From: Candidatus Nealsonbacteria bacterium
GTDB taxonomy: Bacteria; Patescibacteriota; Minisyncoccia; Minisyncoccales; JAGGXC01
DNA length: 50,758 nt
NCBI GenBank assembly: GCA_026396195.1
Contig: JAPLXH010000003.1
Coordinates: 1-50,758, forward strand
Reading direction: 5' to 3'
Both the position numbers and the translations under genes were made by a program. Every line of letters begins with the position of its first letter. The stretch's first letter is position 1. The notes beneath the pieces are model-generated. The model did no database searches and was not told the origin of the DNA. It saw nothing but the letters and a program-made list of their open reading frames with translations. This document shows positions 1 to 7,140 of the stretch, piece after piece.

Positions 1-561
1 GAAGGAAATCTGGTAATTCTACCGCCTTTTTCTCCGGGCCTTTATGGCGGAATTTATAAGAACCACGAAAAATACGTTGAGACTTATTGGAGCCAATACG
101 GTAATAAAATTTATTTTACTTCCGATGCAGCCTTTAAGGATAAAAAGGGATTATTCAGAATCGTAGGACGGGTTGATGACGTTATAAAAATAGCAGGACA
201 CAGAGTAACAACTGGAGAATTGGAAGCGGCTATTAACCTGATTCCTGGAGTTGTGGAGTCAGCCGTGGTTGGAATTCCAGACGCGATAAAAGGAGAAGTT
301 CCTTTGGCATTCGTGGCCTTGAAAGAAGAAAAGCCCTTGGAGGAAATCAAAGCCAGCGTGAAGAATCAAATCATGAAAGAAATAGGGCCGATTTCTTTGC
401 CAAAAGAAATTTATATAGTTGAGGATTTGCCCAAAACCAGGTCGGGAAAAATAATGAGGAGAATTTTAAAGAAAATTTTTATCGGCGAGGAACTGGGAGA
501 CCTTTCCACCTTGTCCAATCCTGAAAGCGTGGAAAAAATCAAGCAAATAATTAAAAAGTAG
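1..561 (+). CDS. acsA: Acetyl-CoA synthetase / acyl-CoA ligase (AMP-forming), C-terminal part
   Basis: The reading frame is open from base 1, so the N-terminus lies outside the window; 186 residues remain. It activates acetate (or another short acid) to acyl-AMP and then acyl-CoA in the cytoplasm. Visible are the hinge/A8 motif GRVDDVIKIAGHRVTTGELE from about residue 56 and the A10 motif TRSGKIMRR near residue 150, whose Lys is the catalytic (and acetylatable) residue of the family. The spacing fits the small C-terminal domain of Acs. The stop is 4 nt before proS, so the two are probably co-transcribed. Substrate choice cannot be judged from this part. Confidence 0.85.
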   Translation, partial: EGNLVILPPFSPGLYGGIYKNHEKYVETYWSQYGNKIYFTSDAAFKDKKGLFRIVGRVDDVIKIAGHRVTTGELEAAINLIPGVVESAVVGIPDAIKGEVPLAFVALKEEKPLEEIKASVKNQIMKEIGPISLPKEIYIVEDLPKTRSGKIMRRILKKIFIGEELGDLSTLSNPESVEKIKQIIKK

Positions 562-565
562 AAAT

Positions 566-1810
566 ATGCTTCAATCAAAACTTTTTACCAAGACAATCAG
601 GGATATTTCCAAAGACGAAATGAGCGAAAGCGCCAAGCTCTTGCTTAGAGCCGGTTTCGTTGATAAATTAACGGCCGGCGTTTATACTTTTTTGCCTTTA
701 GGTTTAAGAGTATTAGACAAAATTGAAAAAATAATTTCCGATGAAATGGAATCGATCTCGGGTCAAAGAATTTTAATGCCGGGTTTAATCCCCAAAGCTA
801 ACTGGGAAAAAAGCGGCCGATGGTCTAATTTTGACGCTTTGTTTAAATTAAAAGGCCAAAGCGATACGGAATATGCTTTAGGAGCCACCCACGAAGAAGT
901 GGTGGTGCCTTTGATGAAAAATTATATTTCTTCTTATAAAGATTTGCCTGTTGCGGTTTTTCAAATTCAAAATAAATTCAGGAATGAACTAAGGGTAAAA
1001 TCGGGAATTTTGAGAACGCGGGAATTTTTAATGAAAGATTTATATTCTTTTCATGCTACAGAAAAAGATTTAGATGATTATTACGAGAAGGTTAAAAAAG
1101 CTTACGAAAAAATATTTAAAAGAATGGGTATCGCCAAGGAAACTTATTTGACCTTGGCTTCGGGCGGTACTTTTTCGGAATTTTCCCACGAATTTCAGAC
1201 AATTACCCCGGCCGGAGAGGACGCGATTTTTATTTGTCCGAAATGCCAAACCGCGATTAATAAAGAAATAATCGGCAAAACCGATAAATGTTGGAAATGC
1301 GCCAAGAATCTTTCGCAAGAACAAAAATCAATAGAAGTGGGAAATATTTTTAAATTAAAAGAAAAATACACAGAACCTTTTGATTTAAGTTTTGCCGATA
1401 AAGACGGAAAAAAGAAATTGGTCTTAATGGGTTGTTATGGAATAGGCTTAACCAGATTAATGGGAGCTGTTGTTGAGATTTTGCATGATGATAAAGGAAT
1501 AATTTGGCCGGAATCAATCGCCCCTTTTAAGATTCATTTAATTCCGATTGAATCAAGTCCAAAGGTTAAAAAAATTGTTCAAAGTTTATACGAAACTTTA
1601 CAAAAAGAAAAACTAGAAGTAATATATGATGACAGGCAGGCGAAGAGTCCGGGCGAGAAGTTCGCTGATTGCGATTTGATCGGAGGGCCCTTGAGAATAG
1701 TGGTGAGCGAAAGAACTCTGAAAAAAAATTCGATTGAGCTTAAAAAAAGAGATGAAAAAGAGGGAAAAATAATCGGGCTCAAAAGCTTGGTTAAATTTTT
1801 GAAAGATTAA
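566..1810 (+). CDS. proS: Prolyl-tRNA synthetase without the large editing insert
   Basis: Class II aminoacyl-tRNA synthetase charging tRNA-Pro, 414 residues. Motif 2 is seen in FRNELRVKSGILRTREFLMK and motif 3 in GCYGIGLTRLMGAVVE, followed by the anticodon-binding domain (from about residue 310). Usual bacterial ProRS has about 570 residues with a ~180-residue INS editing domain between motifs 2 and 3. Here that place holds only a short zinc-ribbon-like piece, CPKC...CWKC, around residues 218-240. Alanyl-tRNA-Pro clearance would then need a separate protein. ATG lies 4 nt after the acs stop; mreB follows after 1 nt, so this is one transcription unit. Confidence 0.93.
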   Translation: MLQSKLFTKTIRDISKDEMSESAKLLLRAGFVDKLTAGVYTFLPLGLRVLDKIEKIISDEMESISGQRILMPGLIPKANWEKSGRWSNFDALFKLKGQSDTEYALGATHEEVVVPLMKNYISSYKDLPVAVFQIQNKFRNELRVKSGILRTREFLMKDLYSFHATEKDLDDYYEKVKKAYEKIFKRMGIAKETYLTLASGGTFSEFSHEFQTITPAGEDAIFICPKCQTAINKEIIGKTDKCWKCAKNLSQEQKSIEVGNIFKLKEKYTEPFDLSFADKDGKKKLVLMGCYGIGLTRLMGAVVEILHDDKGIIWPESIAPFKIHLIPIESSPKVKKIVQSLYETLQKEKLEVIYDDRQAKSPGEKFADCDLIGGPLRIVVSERTLKKNSIELKKRDEKEGKIIGLKSLVKFLKD

Positions 1811-1811
1811 T

Positions 1812-2867
1812 ATGTTAGAAAAAATTTGGTCAAAATTTTCAAAAGATATTGCCATTGATTTGGGAACAGTTAATTCCTTGGTTTATGTTAAAGGCCAGGG
1901 GATTGTTATTTCCGAACCTTCGGTGGTTGCGATTAACCAAAAAACCGGCCAAATTTTGGCTATCGGAGAGGAAGCCCAAAAAATGGTCGGTCGAACTCCG
2001 GCTCATATTACAGCCACTAAACCTCTGGTTGACGGCGTAATTTCCGATTTCGAGGTTACCGAGCAGATGCTAAAATACTTTATTGAAAAAGTTTTCAATA
2101 ACAGCAAATTAAAATTTTTTTTCAGGCCCAGGGTAATTATCGGAATTCCCTGTGGAGTTACGGAGGTTGAAAGAAGGGCTGTTCAGGATGCGGTAAAAAA
2201 CGCAGGAGCTCGAGAGGTTTATTTAATTGAGCAACCCATGGCCTCGGCCATTGGAGCTCGATTACAAGTTCAGGATGCCGGCGGAAACTTTATTGTTGAT
2301 ATCGGGGGAGGAACAACCGAGGTCGCGGTTATTTCTTTGGGCGGAATTGTTGTTTGTAAAAGCTTAAGAGTCGCCGGGGACAAACTGGATGAAGATATTA
2401 TTAATTATGCCCAAGAGCGCTTCAAGCTTTTAATCGGAAAACGAACCGCTGAAAAAATTAAGATTACCATCGGCTCCGTTTATCCCTTTAAAGAGATGAA
2501 AGAGATGCCGATGCGTGGCAGGAATTTAATCACAGGGCTTCCCGAAGAAGTAACAATTTCCAGCGAGGACGTAAGACAGGCCTTGGAAAAGTCGGTCACC
2601 AAAATAGTTGATGCTATTAAAACTACTGTGGAAGAAACTCCGCCCGAACTTTTAGCGGATATTATGTCAAAAGGAATTTATATTTCCGGCGGCGGGTCGT
2701 TGTTGAGGGGGCTATCCAGTTTGATTACCAAAAAAACAAAAATTGCAACTAAAATAATTGACGACCCCTTGACGGCCGTAGTCAGAGGGGCGGGAATGGT
2801 TCTAGAGAATATGGACGGACTAAAAGAAGTTTTGACTGATATCGAATACTTGGAACCGCCAAAATAA
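1812..2867 (+). CDS. mreB: Rod-shape-determining actin homologue MreB
   Basis: 351 residues, normal MreB length. It forms membrane-bound filaments guiding cell wall synthesis. The actin-fold nucleotide motifs are visible: phosphate 1 AIDLGTVNSLVY near residue 16, phosphate 2 DIGGGTTEVAVIS near residue 163, and the adenosine motif ISGGGSLLRG near residue 294. The N-terminus (LEKIWSKFSKD) could act as a membrane-binding helix. No mreC or mreD follows; gatC begins 5 nt downstream, so mreB is separated from its usual partners. Confidence 0.96.
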   Translation: MLEKIWSKFSKDIAIDLGTVNSLVYVKGQGIVISEPSVVAINQKTGQILAIGEEAQKMVGRTPAHITATKPLVDGVISDFEVTEQMLKYFIEKVFNNSKLKFFFRPRVIIGIPCGVTEVERRAVQDAVKNAGAREVYLIEQPMASAIGARLQVQDAGGNFIVDIGGGTTEVAVISLGGIVVCKSLRVAGDKLDEDIINYAQERFKLLIGKRTAEKIKITIGSVYPFKEMKEMPMRGRNLITGLPEEVTISSEDVRQALEKSVTKIVDAIKTTVEETPPELLADIMSKGIYISGGGSLLRGLSSLITKKTKIATKIIDDPLTAVVRGAGMVLENMDGLKEVLTDIEYLEPPK

Positions 2868-2872
2868 ATTTT

Positions 2873-3175
2873 ATGATTGATCTTAAGGAGGTTGAGCATA
2901 TTGCTAAATTGGCAAGGTTAAACCTTACTGAAAAAGAAAAGGAAAAATTTCAAAAAGAACTTTCCTTGATTTTGGATTACATCGAAAAGCTGAAAGAAGT
3001 AAATATCAAGGACGTAAAACCGACAAGCCATCCTTTTGACATTGAAAATGTAACAAGAAGAGATTTGCCCAAAGAACTCGAAGAAAAAACGGCAAAAAAA
3101 CTCCTGGATTTAGCTCCTTTTGTGAAGGGAGCTTATGTTAAAGTTAAGAAAATTTTGAAAAACTCGAATAGGTAA
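2873..3175 (+). CDS. gatC: Asp/Glu-tRNA amidotransferase subunit C
   Basis: 100 residues, usual GatC length. The N-terminal pattern VEHIAKLARLNLTEKEKEKF and the central TSHPFDIENVTRRD (typically 'P...R.D') are GatC hallmarks. GatC wraps around GatA and stabilises GatCAB, which converts mischarged Glu-tRNA-Gln or Asp-tRNA-Asn to the correct amide. It precedes gatA by 5 nt; gatB is not in the window. Confidence 0.93.
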   Translation: MIDLKEVEHIAKLARLNLTEKEKEKFQKELSLILDYIEKLKEVNIKDVKPTSHPFDIENVTRRDLPKELEEKTAKKLLDLAPFVKGAYVKVKKILKNSNR

Positions 3176-3180
3176 TTTTT

Positions 3181-4602
3181 ATGGAGGTTAAAAATCTTAC
3201 TATTTCAAAAGTTCATCAGGGTTTGATAAATAAAGAATTTTCAGCATTTGAGCTGGCCCAGGGTTTTTTTGAAAAAATTCAATTAAAAGACCCTGAAATT
3301 TTTTCTTATTTAACTCTCAATAAAGAACAGGCTCTTAGCCAAGCCAAAGAAGTCGACGAAATGATTGCCAAAAAAGAAGAAATTTCTTTATTGGCCGGAG
3401 TTCCCTGCGCCGTAAAAGACAACATTTTGTTAAAAGATTTACGCTGCACGGCCGGTTCCAAAATTTTAGAAAACTATATTGCCCCTTACGATGCCACGGT
3501 AGTTGAAAAACTAAAAAAAGAAAAAGCCGTGATTTTGGGAAAGACGAATATGGATGAGTTTGCCATGGGCTCTTCCAACGAATACTCGGCCTTTGGAGTA
3601 ACAAAAAATCCGTTGGACTTGGAAAGAGTGCCGGGCGGCTCTTCGGGCGGTTCGGCAGCAGCCGTGGCAGGGGACTTGGCGATTTTTTCTCTTGGTTCCG
3701 ATACCGGAGGCTCAATTCGCCAGCCAGCCAGCTTTTGCGGCATTGTCGGGCTAAAGCCCACTTACGGAGCTGTTTCCAGGTACGGATTAATTGCCATGGC
3801 TTCATCCTTGGATCAAATAGGTCCCTTGGCAAAAAATATCGAAGACGTTGAAACTGTTTTTAACGCAATAAAAGGAAGAGATAAAATGGATTCTACCAGC
3901 GTGGATTTTTTAGGAAGAAACGAAGACCTGGAATTGAAAGATTTGGTCATTGGACTGCCCAAGGAATATTTTATTAAAGGGGTTGATAGGGAGGTGGATA
4001 AGATTATAAAAGAATCAATAAAAAAATTTGAAAACCAGGGAGCGAAAATTGAGGAAATTTCTTTGCCCAATTGCACGGATTATTCTTTAGCAGCTTATTA
4101 TATTATTATGCCTTCGGAAGCTTCCAGTAATCTGGCCCGTTATGATGGGATTAAATACGGCTTTTCCGTCAAAGACGCCAAAGATCTGATGGAAACTTAT
4201 TTTAATTCAAGAGAACAGGGATTTGGCGAAGAAGTCAGGCGGAGAATAATGCTGGGCGCTTTTGCTTTGTCTTCCGGATACTATGACGCTTATTATTTAA
4301 GGGCTCAAAAAGTGAGAACTTTAATCAGAGAAGATTTCCAAAAAGCCTTTAAAAAAGTTAAAATTATTTTAACACCCACTGCCCCGACCTTGCCGTTTAA
4401 AATAGGAGAAAAAACAAAAGACCCCCTTTCTATGTATCTTTCGGATATCTTTGTAACAGCGGTTAATCTGGCGGGCTTGCCGGGAATTTCCCTTCCCGCC
4501 GGCAGTATTGGAAACTTTTCAGTAGGGCTGCACTTGATTGGGAAACCATTTGAGGAAAAAAATCTTTTGAAAATTGGTAAAATATTTGAGAAAATAAGAT
4601 AA
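3181..4602 (+). CDS. gatA: Asp/Glu-tRNA amidotransferase subunit A
   Basis: 473 residues. Amidase-signature enzyme that frees ammonia from glutamine for tRNA-dependent amidation by GatB. The Ser-cisSer-Lys triad is visible: Lys in VPCAVKDNILL (near residue 79), the Gly/Ser-rich loop PGGSSGGSAAAVAG (near 150-165), and the catalytic Ser region GSDTGGSIRQPASFCG (near 173-188). The Gln-binding patch RRIMLGAFALSSGYYDAYY follows. Translationally close to gatC, so probably one operand of the proS-mreB-gatCA unit. Confidence 0.96.
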   Translation: MEVKNLTISKVHQGLINKEFSAFELAQGFFEKIQLKDPEIFSYLTLNKEQALSQAKEVDEMIAKKEEISLLAGVPCAVKDNILLKDLRCTAGSKILENYIAPYDATVVEKLKKEKAVILGKTNMDEFAMGSSNEYSAFGVTKNPLDLERVPGGSSGGSAAAVAGDLAIFSLGSDTGGSIRQPASFCGIVGLKPTYGAVSRYGLIAMASSLDQIGPLAKNIEDVETVFNAIKGRDKMDSTSVDFLGRNEDLELKDLVIGLPKEYFIKGVDREVDKIIKESIKKFENQGAKIEEISLPNCTDYSLAAYYIIMPSEASSNLARYDGIKYGFSVKDAKDLMETYFNSREQGFGEEVRRRIMLGAFALSSGYYDAYYLRAQKVRTLIREDFQKAFKKVKIILTPTAPTLPFKIGEKTKDPLSMYLSDIFVTAVNLAGLPGISLPAGSIGNFSVGLHLIGKPFEEKNLLKIGKIFEKIR

Positions 4603-4606
4603 TCAT

Positions 4607-5158
4607 ATGTTTGATAAATTTTTAAATATTTCTGAGCTTTTTTCAGGTTCCGGCGACTTGATTGGTTTTTTAACCAATCCTCCCTATCAAGGCTTCTTTT
4701 TGGTTTTGAAAATTATTTTTATCCTTGCTTTTATTTATTTTTTTATCAGCATTGTTTATTTTATTAAAAAGAGCCATTATCTTGAGTGGTTGTGGTTGGA
4801 GCCCTTAAGGGACAGACTTACTCGGAAAGATTATGGGATGAAAAGAATAGATAGCGATTGGAATAAAATTTTAAAAAGATTAGGAGGGGCGACCGAATCT
4901 AATTATAAGCTGGCCATAATTGAGGCCGATGGAATGCTGGACGATGTTTTGAAAAAGCTTGGATATAAAGGAGAAAGCTTGGGAGATCGTTTAAAAATAG
5001 CAACGCCGGAAGTTATCTCAAATTTAGAGGATGTTTGGAAAGCTCATAATGTCCGCAGTTGCATTATTCGAGACCCTAATTATCAATTAACTTTGGAGGA
5101 AACGAAAAAAGTTTTAGCTATTTACGAGAAAGCTTTTAAGGATTTGGATGTTTTTTAA
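4607..5158 (+). CDS. Conserved one-TM protein of unknown function
   Basis: 183 residues. One strong membrane helix at about residues 31-53 (LVLKIIFILAFIYFFISIVYF) is followed by a charged soluble domain starting HYLEWLWLEPLRDRLTRKDYG. I do not recognise a named family, although the style resembles a protein common in Parcubacteria. The start ATG sits 4 nt after gatA, so it is likely the last gene of the operon. The C-terminal half is mostly helical, with no catalytic motif I can see. Confidence 0.8.
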   Translation: MFDKFLNISELFSGSGDLIGFLTNPPYQGFFLVLKIIFILAFIYFFISIVYFIKKSHYLEWLWLEPLRDRLTRKDYGMKRIDSDWNKILKRLGGATESNYKLAIIEADGMLDDVLKKLGYKGESLGDRLKIATPEVISNLEDVWKAHNVRSCIIRDPNYQLTLEETKKVLAIYEKAFKDLDVF

Positions 5159-5202
5159 CTATTGATTTTAGTTTAAAATTTAGTTATTATGATGGGTATT
5201 AT

Positions 5203-5258
5203 AGCGGGGTAGAGAAGTAGTATCTTGTCCCGATTCATAAATCGGGAAGACACTGGTG
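5203..5258 (+). pseudogene. 5' part of an initiator-tRNA-like gene (copy 1)
   Basis: Bases 5203-5228 match the intact initiator tRNA (5496-5566) except one base: acceptor AGCGGGG, D-arm GAGA...TCTT. The anticodon arm is different: an extended palindrome CCCGATTCATAAATCGGG with CAT in the loop, giving an arm 3 nt too long. The copy breaks off in the T-arm after ACTGGTG, and the GIY-YIG ORF starts 5 nt later. It has no acceptor 3' strand, so it cannot fold as a tRNA by itself. Confidence 0.7.
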
Positions 5259-5262
5259 AATT

Positions 5263-5505
5263 ATGAATTGCTATGCGTATATTCTTAAAAATGAAAAAGG
5301 AGATTTATATATAGGCCAAACAAATAACCTTCAGGAAAGAATAGAACGTCACAATAAAAATCGCATTACTTCTACAAAGAAAAAAGGGCCATGGAAAATA
5401 GTTTGGCGGAGGGCTTTTAATACGAAAGGGGAAGCGATGAAATACGAAAAGTATTTAAAAAGCTTAAAAAATAAAAAATACCTTGAGAAAATTATAGCGG
5501 GGTAG
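5263..5505 (+). CDS. Small GIY-YIG domain nuclease-like protein
   Basis: 80 residues, one complete GIY-YIG fold. CYAYILKNEKGDLYIGQTNN carries the paired motifs (here 'AYI...YIG'), the catalytic Arg is in ERIERHNKN, and the Glu lies in GEAMKYEKYLK. Such mini-proteins are often annotated UvrC-like or UPF0213/YhbQ-like; their role is unknown. The gene lies exactly between two initiator-tRNA-like copies. Its last codons and TAG stop are read from the acceptor and position 8-9 region of the downstream tRNA (ATA GCG GGG TAG). There is no good ribosome binding site. This layout suggests a selfish or homing-type element (inference). Confidence 0.85.
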   Translation: MNCYAYILKNEKGDLYIGQTNNLQERIERHNKNRITSTKKKGPWKIVWRRAFNTKGEAMKYEKYLKSLKNKKYLEKIIAG

Positions 5506-5566
5506 AGAAGTAGTATCTCGTGGGTCTCATAAGCCCAAGACACTGGTGCAACTCCAGTCCCCGCAA
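5496..5566 (+). tRNA. tRNA-fMet (CAU), initiator, intact copy
   Basis: 71 nt cloverleaf: acceptor AGCGGGG/CCCCGCA with an A1 x A72 mismatch (position 1-72 mismatch is the initiator hallmark), D-arm GAGA...TCTC, anticodon arm TGGGT-CTCATAA-GCCCA with the three G:C pairs typical of initiators, T-arm ACTGG-TGCAACT-CCAGT. Discriminator A; CCA is not encoded (ACA follows). Odd points: the D-loop AGTAGTA has no GG pair and the T-loop is TGCAACT rather than TTCRANY. The acceptor 5' strand overlaps the end of the GIY-YIG ORF. Confidence 0.85.
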
Positions 5567-5592
5567 CAAAATTGGAGTTTATTATAACAAAG

Positions 5593-5654
5593 GTAGTATC
5601 TCGTCCCGATTCATAAATCGGGAAGACGCTCGTGCAATTCGAGCCCCCGCAACA
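5593..5654 (+). pseudogene. 3' part of an initiator-tRNA-like gene (copy 3)
   Basis: It begins inside the D-arm (GTAGTATCTCG) and has the same palindromic anticodon arm as copy 1, a paired T-arm GCTCG-TGCAATT-CGAGC and the acceptor 3' strand CCCCGCAACA. The acceptor 5' strand and the D-stem 5' strand are missing, replaced by unrelated bases. Joined to copy 1 it would give a whole initiator-like tRNA, so copies 1 and 3 look like halves of a disrupted gene. Confidence 0.65.
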
Positions 5655-5742
5655 CTTCGACTCCGCGAAGTGGAAAGAAGTGCCCTGAGCTTGTCGAAGG
5701 GCATACTTTCTCCACTCCGCTTCGCTCAGTGCAAGCACTTCG
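5655..5742. repeat. REP-like palindromic intergenic repeat
   Basis: Three nested inverted pairs follow tRNA copy 3: ACTTCGACTCCGCGAAGT, GCCCTGAGCTTGTCGAAGGGC and CACTCCGCTTCGCTCAGTG-like. The CTTCGAC..GCTCAGG core recurs at 9839-9890 and 39715-39765. It is a short dispersed palindromic repeat with no coding capacity. Confidence 0.65.
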
Positions 5743-5786
5743 ATAAAAATATTATTGTGGTATGTCGATATTTTTTAAATAAAACT

Positions 5787-5858
5787 GCCGGTGTAGCTCA
5801 GCGGTAGAGCAAACGTTTCATAAGCGTTAGGTCACAGGTTCGACCCCTGTCACCGGCA
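5787..5858 (+). tRNA. tRNA-Met (CAU), elongator
   Basis: 72 nt cloverleaf: acceptor GCCGGTG/CACCGGC, D-arm GCTC-AGCGGTA-GAGC, anticodon arm AACGT-TTCATAA-GCGTT with anticodon CAT, T-arm ACAGG-TTCGACC-CCTGT, discriminator A. The perfect 1-72 pair excludes an initiator. A tRNA-Ile2 read with lysidine cannot be excluded from sequence alone. CCA is not encoded. Confidence 0.93.
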
Positions 5859-5870
5859 CCGGAGAATAAG

Positions 5871-5944
5871 GGGGACGTAGATCAATTGGTTAGATCGCAT
5901 CCCTGTCACGGATGAGGTTGCGAGTTCGAGTCTCGTCGTCCCCG
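5871..5944 (+). tRNA. tRNA-Asp (GUC)
   Basis: 74 nt cloverleaf: acceptor GGGGACG/CGTCCCC, anticodon arm CATCC-CTGTCAC-GGATG giving GTC, T-arm with TTCGAGT loop, discriminator G as required by AspRS. Only 12 nt separate it from tRNA-Met, so the two are probably co-transcribed. Its 3' end and terminator are the parent sequence of the R elements found downstream. Confidence 0.95.
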
Positions 5945-5955
5945 CAAAGAAAATT

Positions 5956-5980
5956 ACCCGAGATTTACCTCGGGTTTTGT
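5956..5980 (+). terminator. Terminator of the tRNA cluster (parent of the R-type terminators)
   Basis: Stem ACCCGAG/CTCGGGT with loop ATTTAC followed by TTTGTG. The same hairpin with one or two changed loop bases recurs at 6816, 7898, 9219 and 9913. Confidence 0.85.
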
Positions 5981-5993
5981 GTCAGTCTCTCTA

Positions 5994-6023
5994 TTGACAA
6001 AACTGTAATAAAAATGGTATAAT
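5994..6023 (+). promoter_or_regulatory. Sigma-70-type promoter of locus A
   Basis: TTGACA (5994-5999), 18 nt spacer, TATAAT (6018-6023). The predicted +1 falls on the first base of the 5' hairpin at 6030. Confidence 0.8.
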
Positions 6024-6029
6024 AAAGAT

Positions 6030-6102
6030 GGAAAGGAAAGAAAAAAGAAGATTCTTTACTTTCCAAATTGCACCTTGAGATCTTAATATAAGATTAGAGG
6101 TG
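6030..6102 (+). promoter_or_regulatory. Structured 5' leader of locus A
   Basis: A +1 stem-loop pairs 6030-6042 with 6052-6064 (GGAAAG and AAAGAA arms, one mismatch). After AAATTG comes a second hairpin, CACCT (6071-6075) with AGGTG (6098-6102) and an inner ATCTTA/TAAGAT stem. The locus at 43879 has the same order, and TTGCACCTTGA is identical there. Confidence 0.75.
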
Positions 6103-6124
6103 ATAGAAAAAGAGGTGAAAAGAA

Positions 6125-6424
6125 ATGACAGCAAAAGAAGATATTAATAAGGCAGAAGTCGGGGAAATATCTTACCTGATCGTTAAAGAGATGGTAAAGA
6201 AAGAAATGCGTATCTCTTCGTTCAGTGATCCTGAAATCAAAAAGAGAATCGGCGATGCTCTTGGAAAACTAAAAATGCCAAAAGAGAAACTTCTTGCTTA
6301 TTGTAAGTTTCTCGGAAACGATGTTTTTCAAGAAGCTAACGCTAGCCTACAGGCAACGGAATTCTCTGAAAAATATTTAGCAGATGAAAATGCTCGTCGG
6401 GCAAGAAGTAGTCTACCGCAGTAA
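6125..6424 (+). CDS. Small helical protein of locus A, paralogue of the 43978 product
   Basis: 99 residues, charged, helical, no membrane segment or cysteine cluster. The start is set by GAGGTG 7 nt upstream. The part ISYLIVKEMVKKEM...KKRIGDALGKLKMPKEKLL resembles INLIAKQAFKAHLR...IKRNIGNSL...KEEALEF of the protein at 43978-44202, weakly but in the same order. The shared leader and trailer RNA supports common descent. No known family is recognised. The gene lies just behind tRNA-Asp and has its own promoter. Confidence 0.75.
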   Translation: MTAKEDINKAEVGEISYLIVKEMVKKEMRISSFSDPEIKKRIGDALGKLKMPKEKLLAYCKFLGNDVFQEANASLQATEFSEKYLADENARRARSSLPQ

Positions 6425-6702
6425 AAAAAGATAGAAGGAAAGCAGGGTTGAACCCGCAAGGTTCGTCAAAGGGTAATTGATCTTTCTTAAAGATTAGACA
6501 GAAAGACAGAACAAGAACCCCTCCCTCTTACCTTCTAATATTTTTTCATCTCTTTGTACCATTTATATCGTGATCTTGTTGAGCCTCGGCTCAAAACAGA
6601 TCCGATTCCTAAAGGAGAGTAAGGATAAAAATCTTTCTATATGATGTGGACCATTCAAAAAGTTCACTCTCTGTAAAAAGATTCATTCCTCTCTCCTTTT
6701 TC
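6425..6702 (+). ncRNA. Conserved structured 3' UTR of locus A
   Basis: AAAGGGTAATTG (6468-6479) is followed by the hairpin ATCTTT-CTT-AAAGAT, then ACAGAACAAGAACC and CTTACC (6527-6532), where GGTAA can pair with TTACC. The end is a long hairpin closed by GGAGAG (6614-6619) and CTCTCC (6691-6696) with inner AAATCTTT/AAAGATT, then TTTTTCC. Locus B (44203-44403) has the same motifs in the same order with different stem bases. This fills a 450-base gap without any ORF. Confidence 0.65.
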
Positions 6703-6777
6703 CATTTTTTAACTAAAACAGACCCTGATGCTTTCCATCCATTTTTCCTGATTTCTTATTAAATCCACCCACTTAAA

Positions 6778-6840
6778 GGTTCTAAACGTGTCCCGTAGTC
6801 CCCGCTACGATTTTTACCCGAGATTTAGCTCGGGTTTTGT
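6778..6840 (+). repeat. R element 1 (tRNA-Asp 3'-end-like sequence plus terminator)
   Basis: It reads GGTTCTAAACGTGTCCCGTA, then GTCCCCGC, then the terminator ACCCGAG-ATTTAG-CTCGGGT (6816-6835). GTCCCCGC plus terminator match the 3' end of tRNA-Asp and what follows. A -10 TATAAT lies directly behind (6843-6848). Confidence 0.7.
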
Positions 6841-6876
6841 GGTATAATATTTATAAATAATAAATAATATTTTTTT

Positions 6877-7110
6877 ATGTCTATTATAATAGTTAAAATT
6901 CTAAGTTTCTTTGTGCCACTTTTTCTAATTATTTTCGGAGCACTTACGCTTTCATATAAGCCCTTTTTAGAATGGTCTATAAGACTTGAAAATCAATTAA
7001 GGGGAACCAAAACTGAAATAAATTCCACAACAATAATTTATAAAAAATTAATGGCAATTTTTGCTATTATTTTTGGTATAATAGCATTTTATTTATTAAA
7101 CAAGTTCTAA
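6877..7110 (+). CDS. Small two-TM protein, unknown
   Basis: 77 residues with two hydrophobic helices (about residues 4-26 and 57-75) and a basic/polar loop RLENQLRGTKTEINSTT between them. Not recognised. It has no ribosome binding site and is transcribed from a TATAAT at 6843 directly behind the R1 terminator. It forms a one-gene unit between R1 and R2. Confidence 0.65.
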   Translation: MSIIIVKILSFFVPLFLIIFGALTLSYKPFLEWSIRLENQLRGTKTEINSTTIIYKKLMAIFAIIFGIIAFYLLNKF

Positions 7111-7140
7111 CATAATTCGTTAAGAGTCAAATTCATCATA

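Noticed and set aside
4607-5158. GatB or another Gat subunit
   Set aside because: Far too short for GatB and has a membrane helix; no amidotransferase motif.
5349-5807. ORFs on both strands across the tRNA cluster
   Set aside because: They run through the tRNA genes and palindromic repeats and have no protein-like composition; they are shadows.
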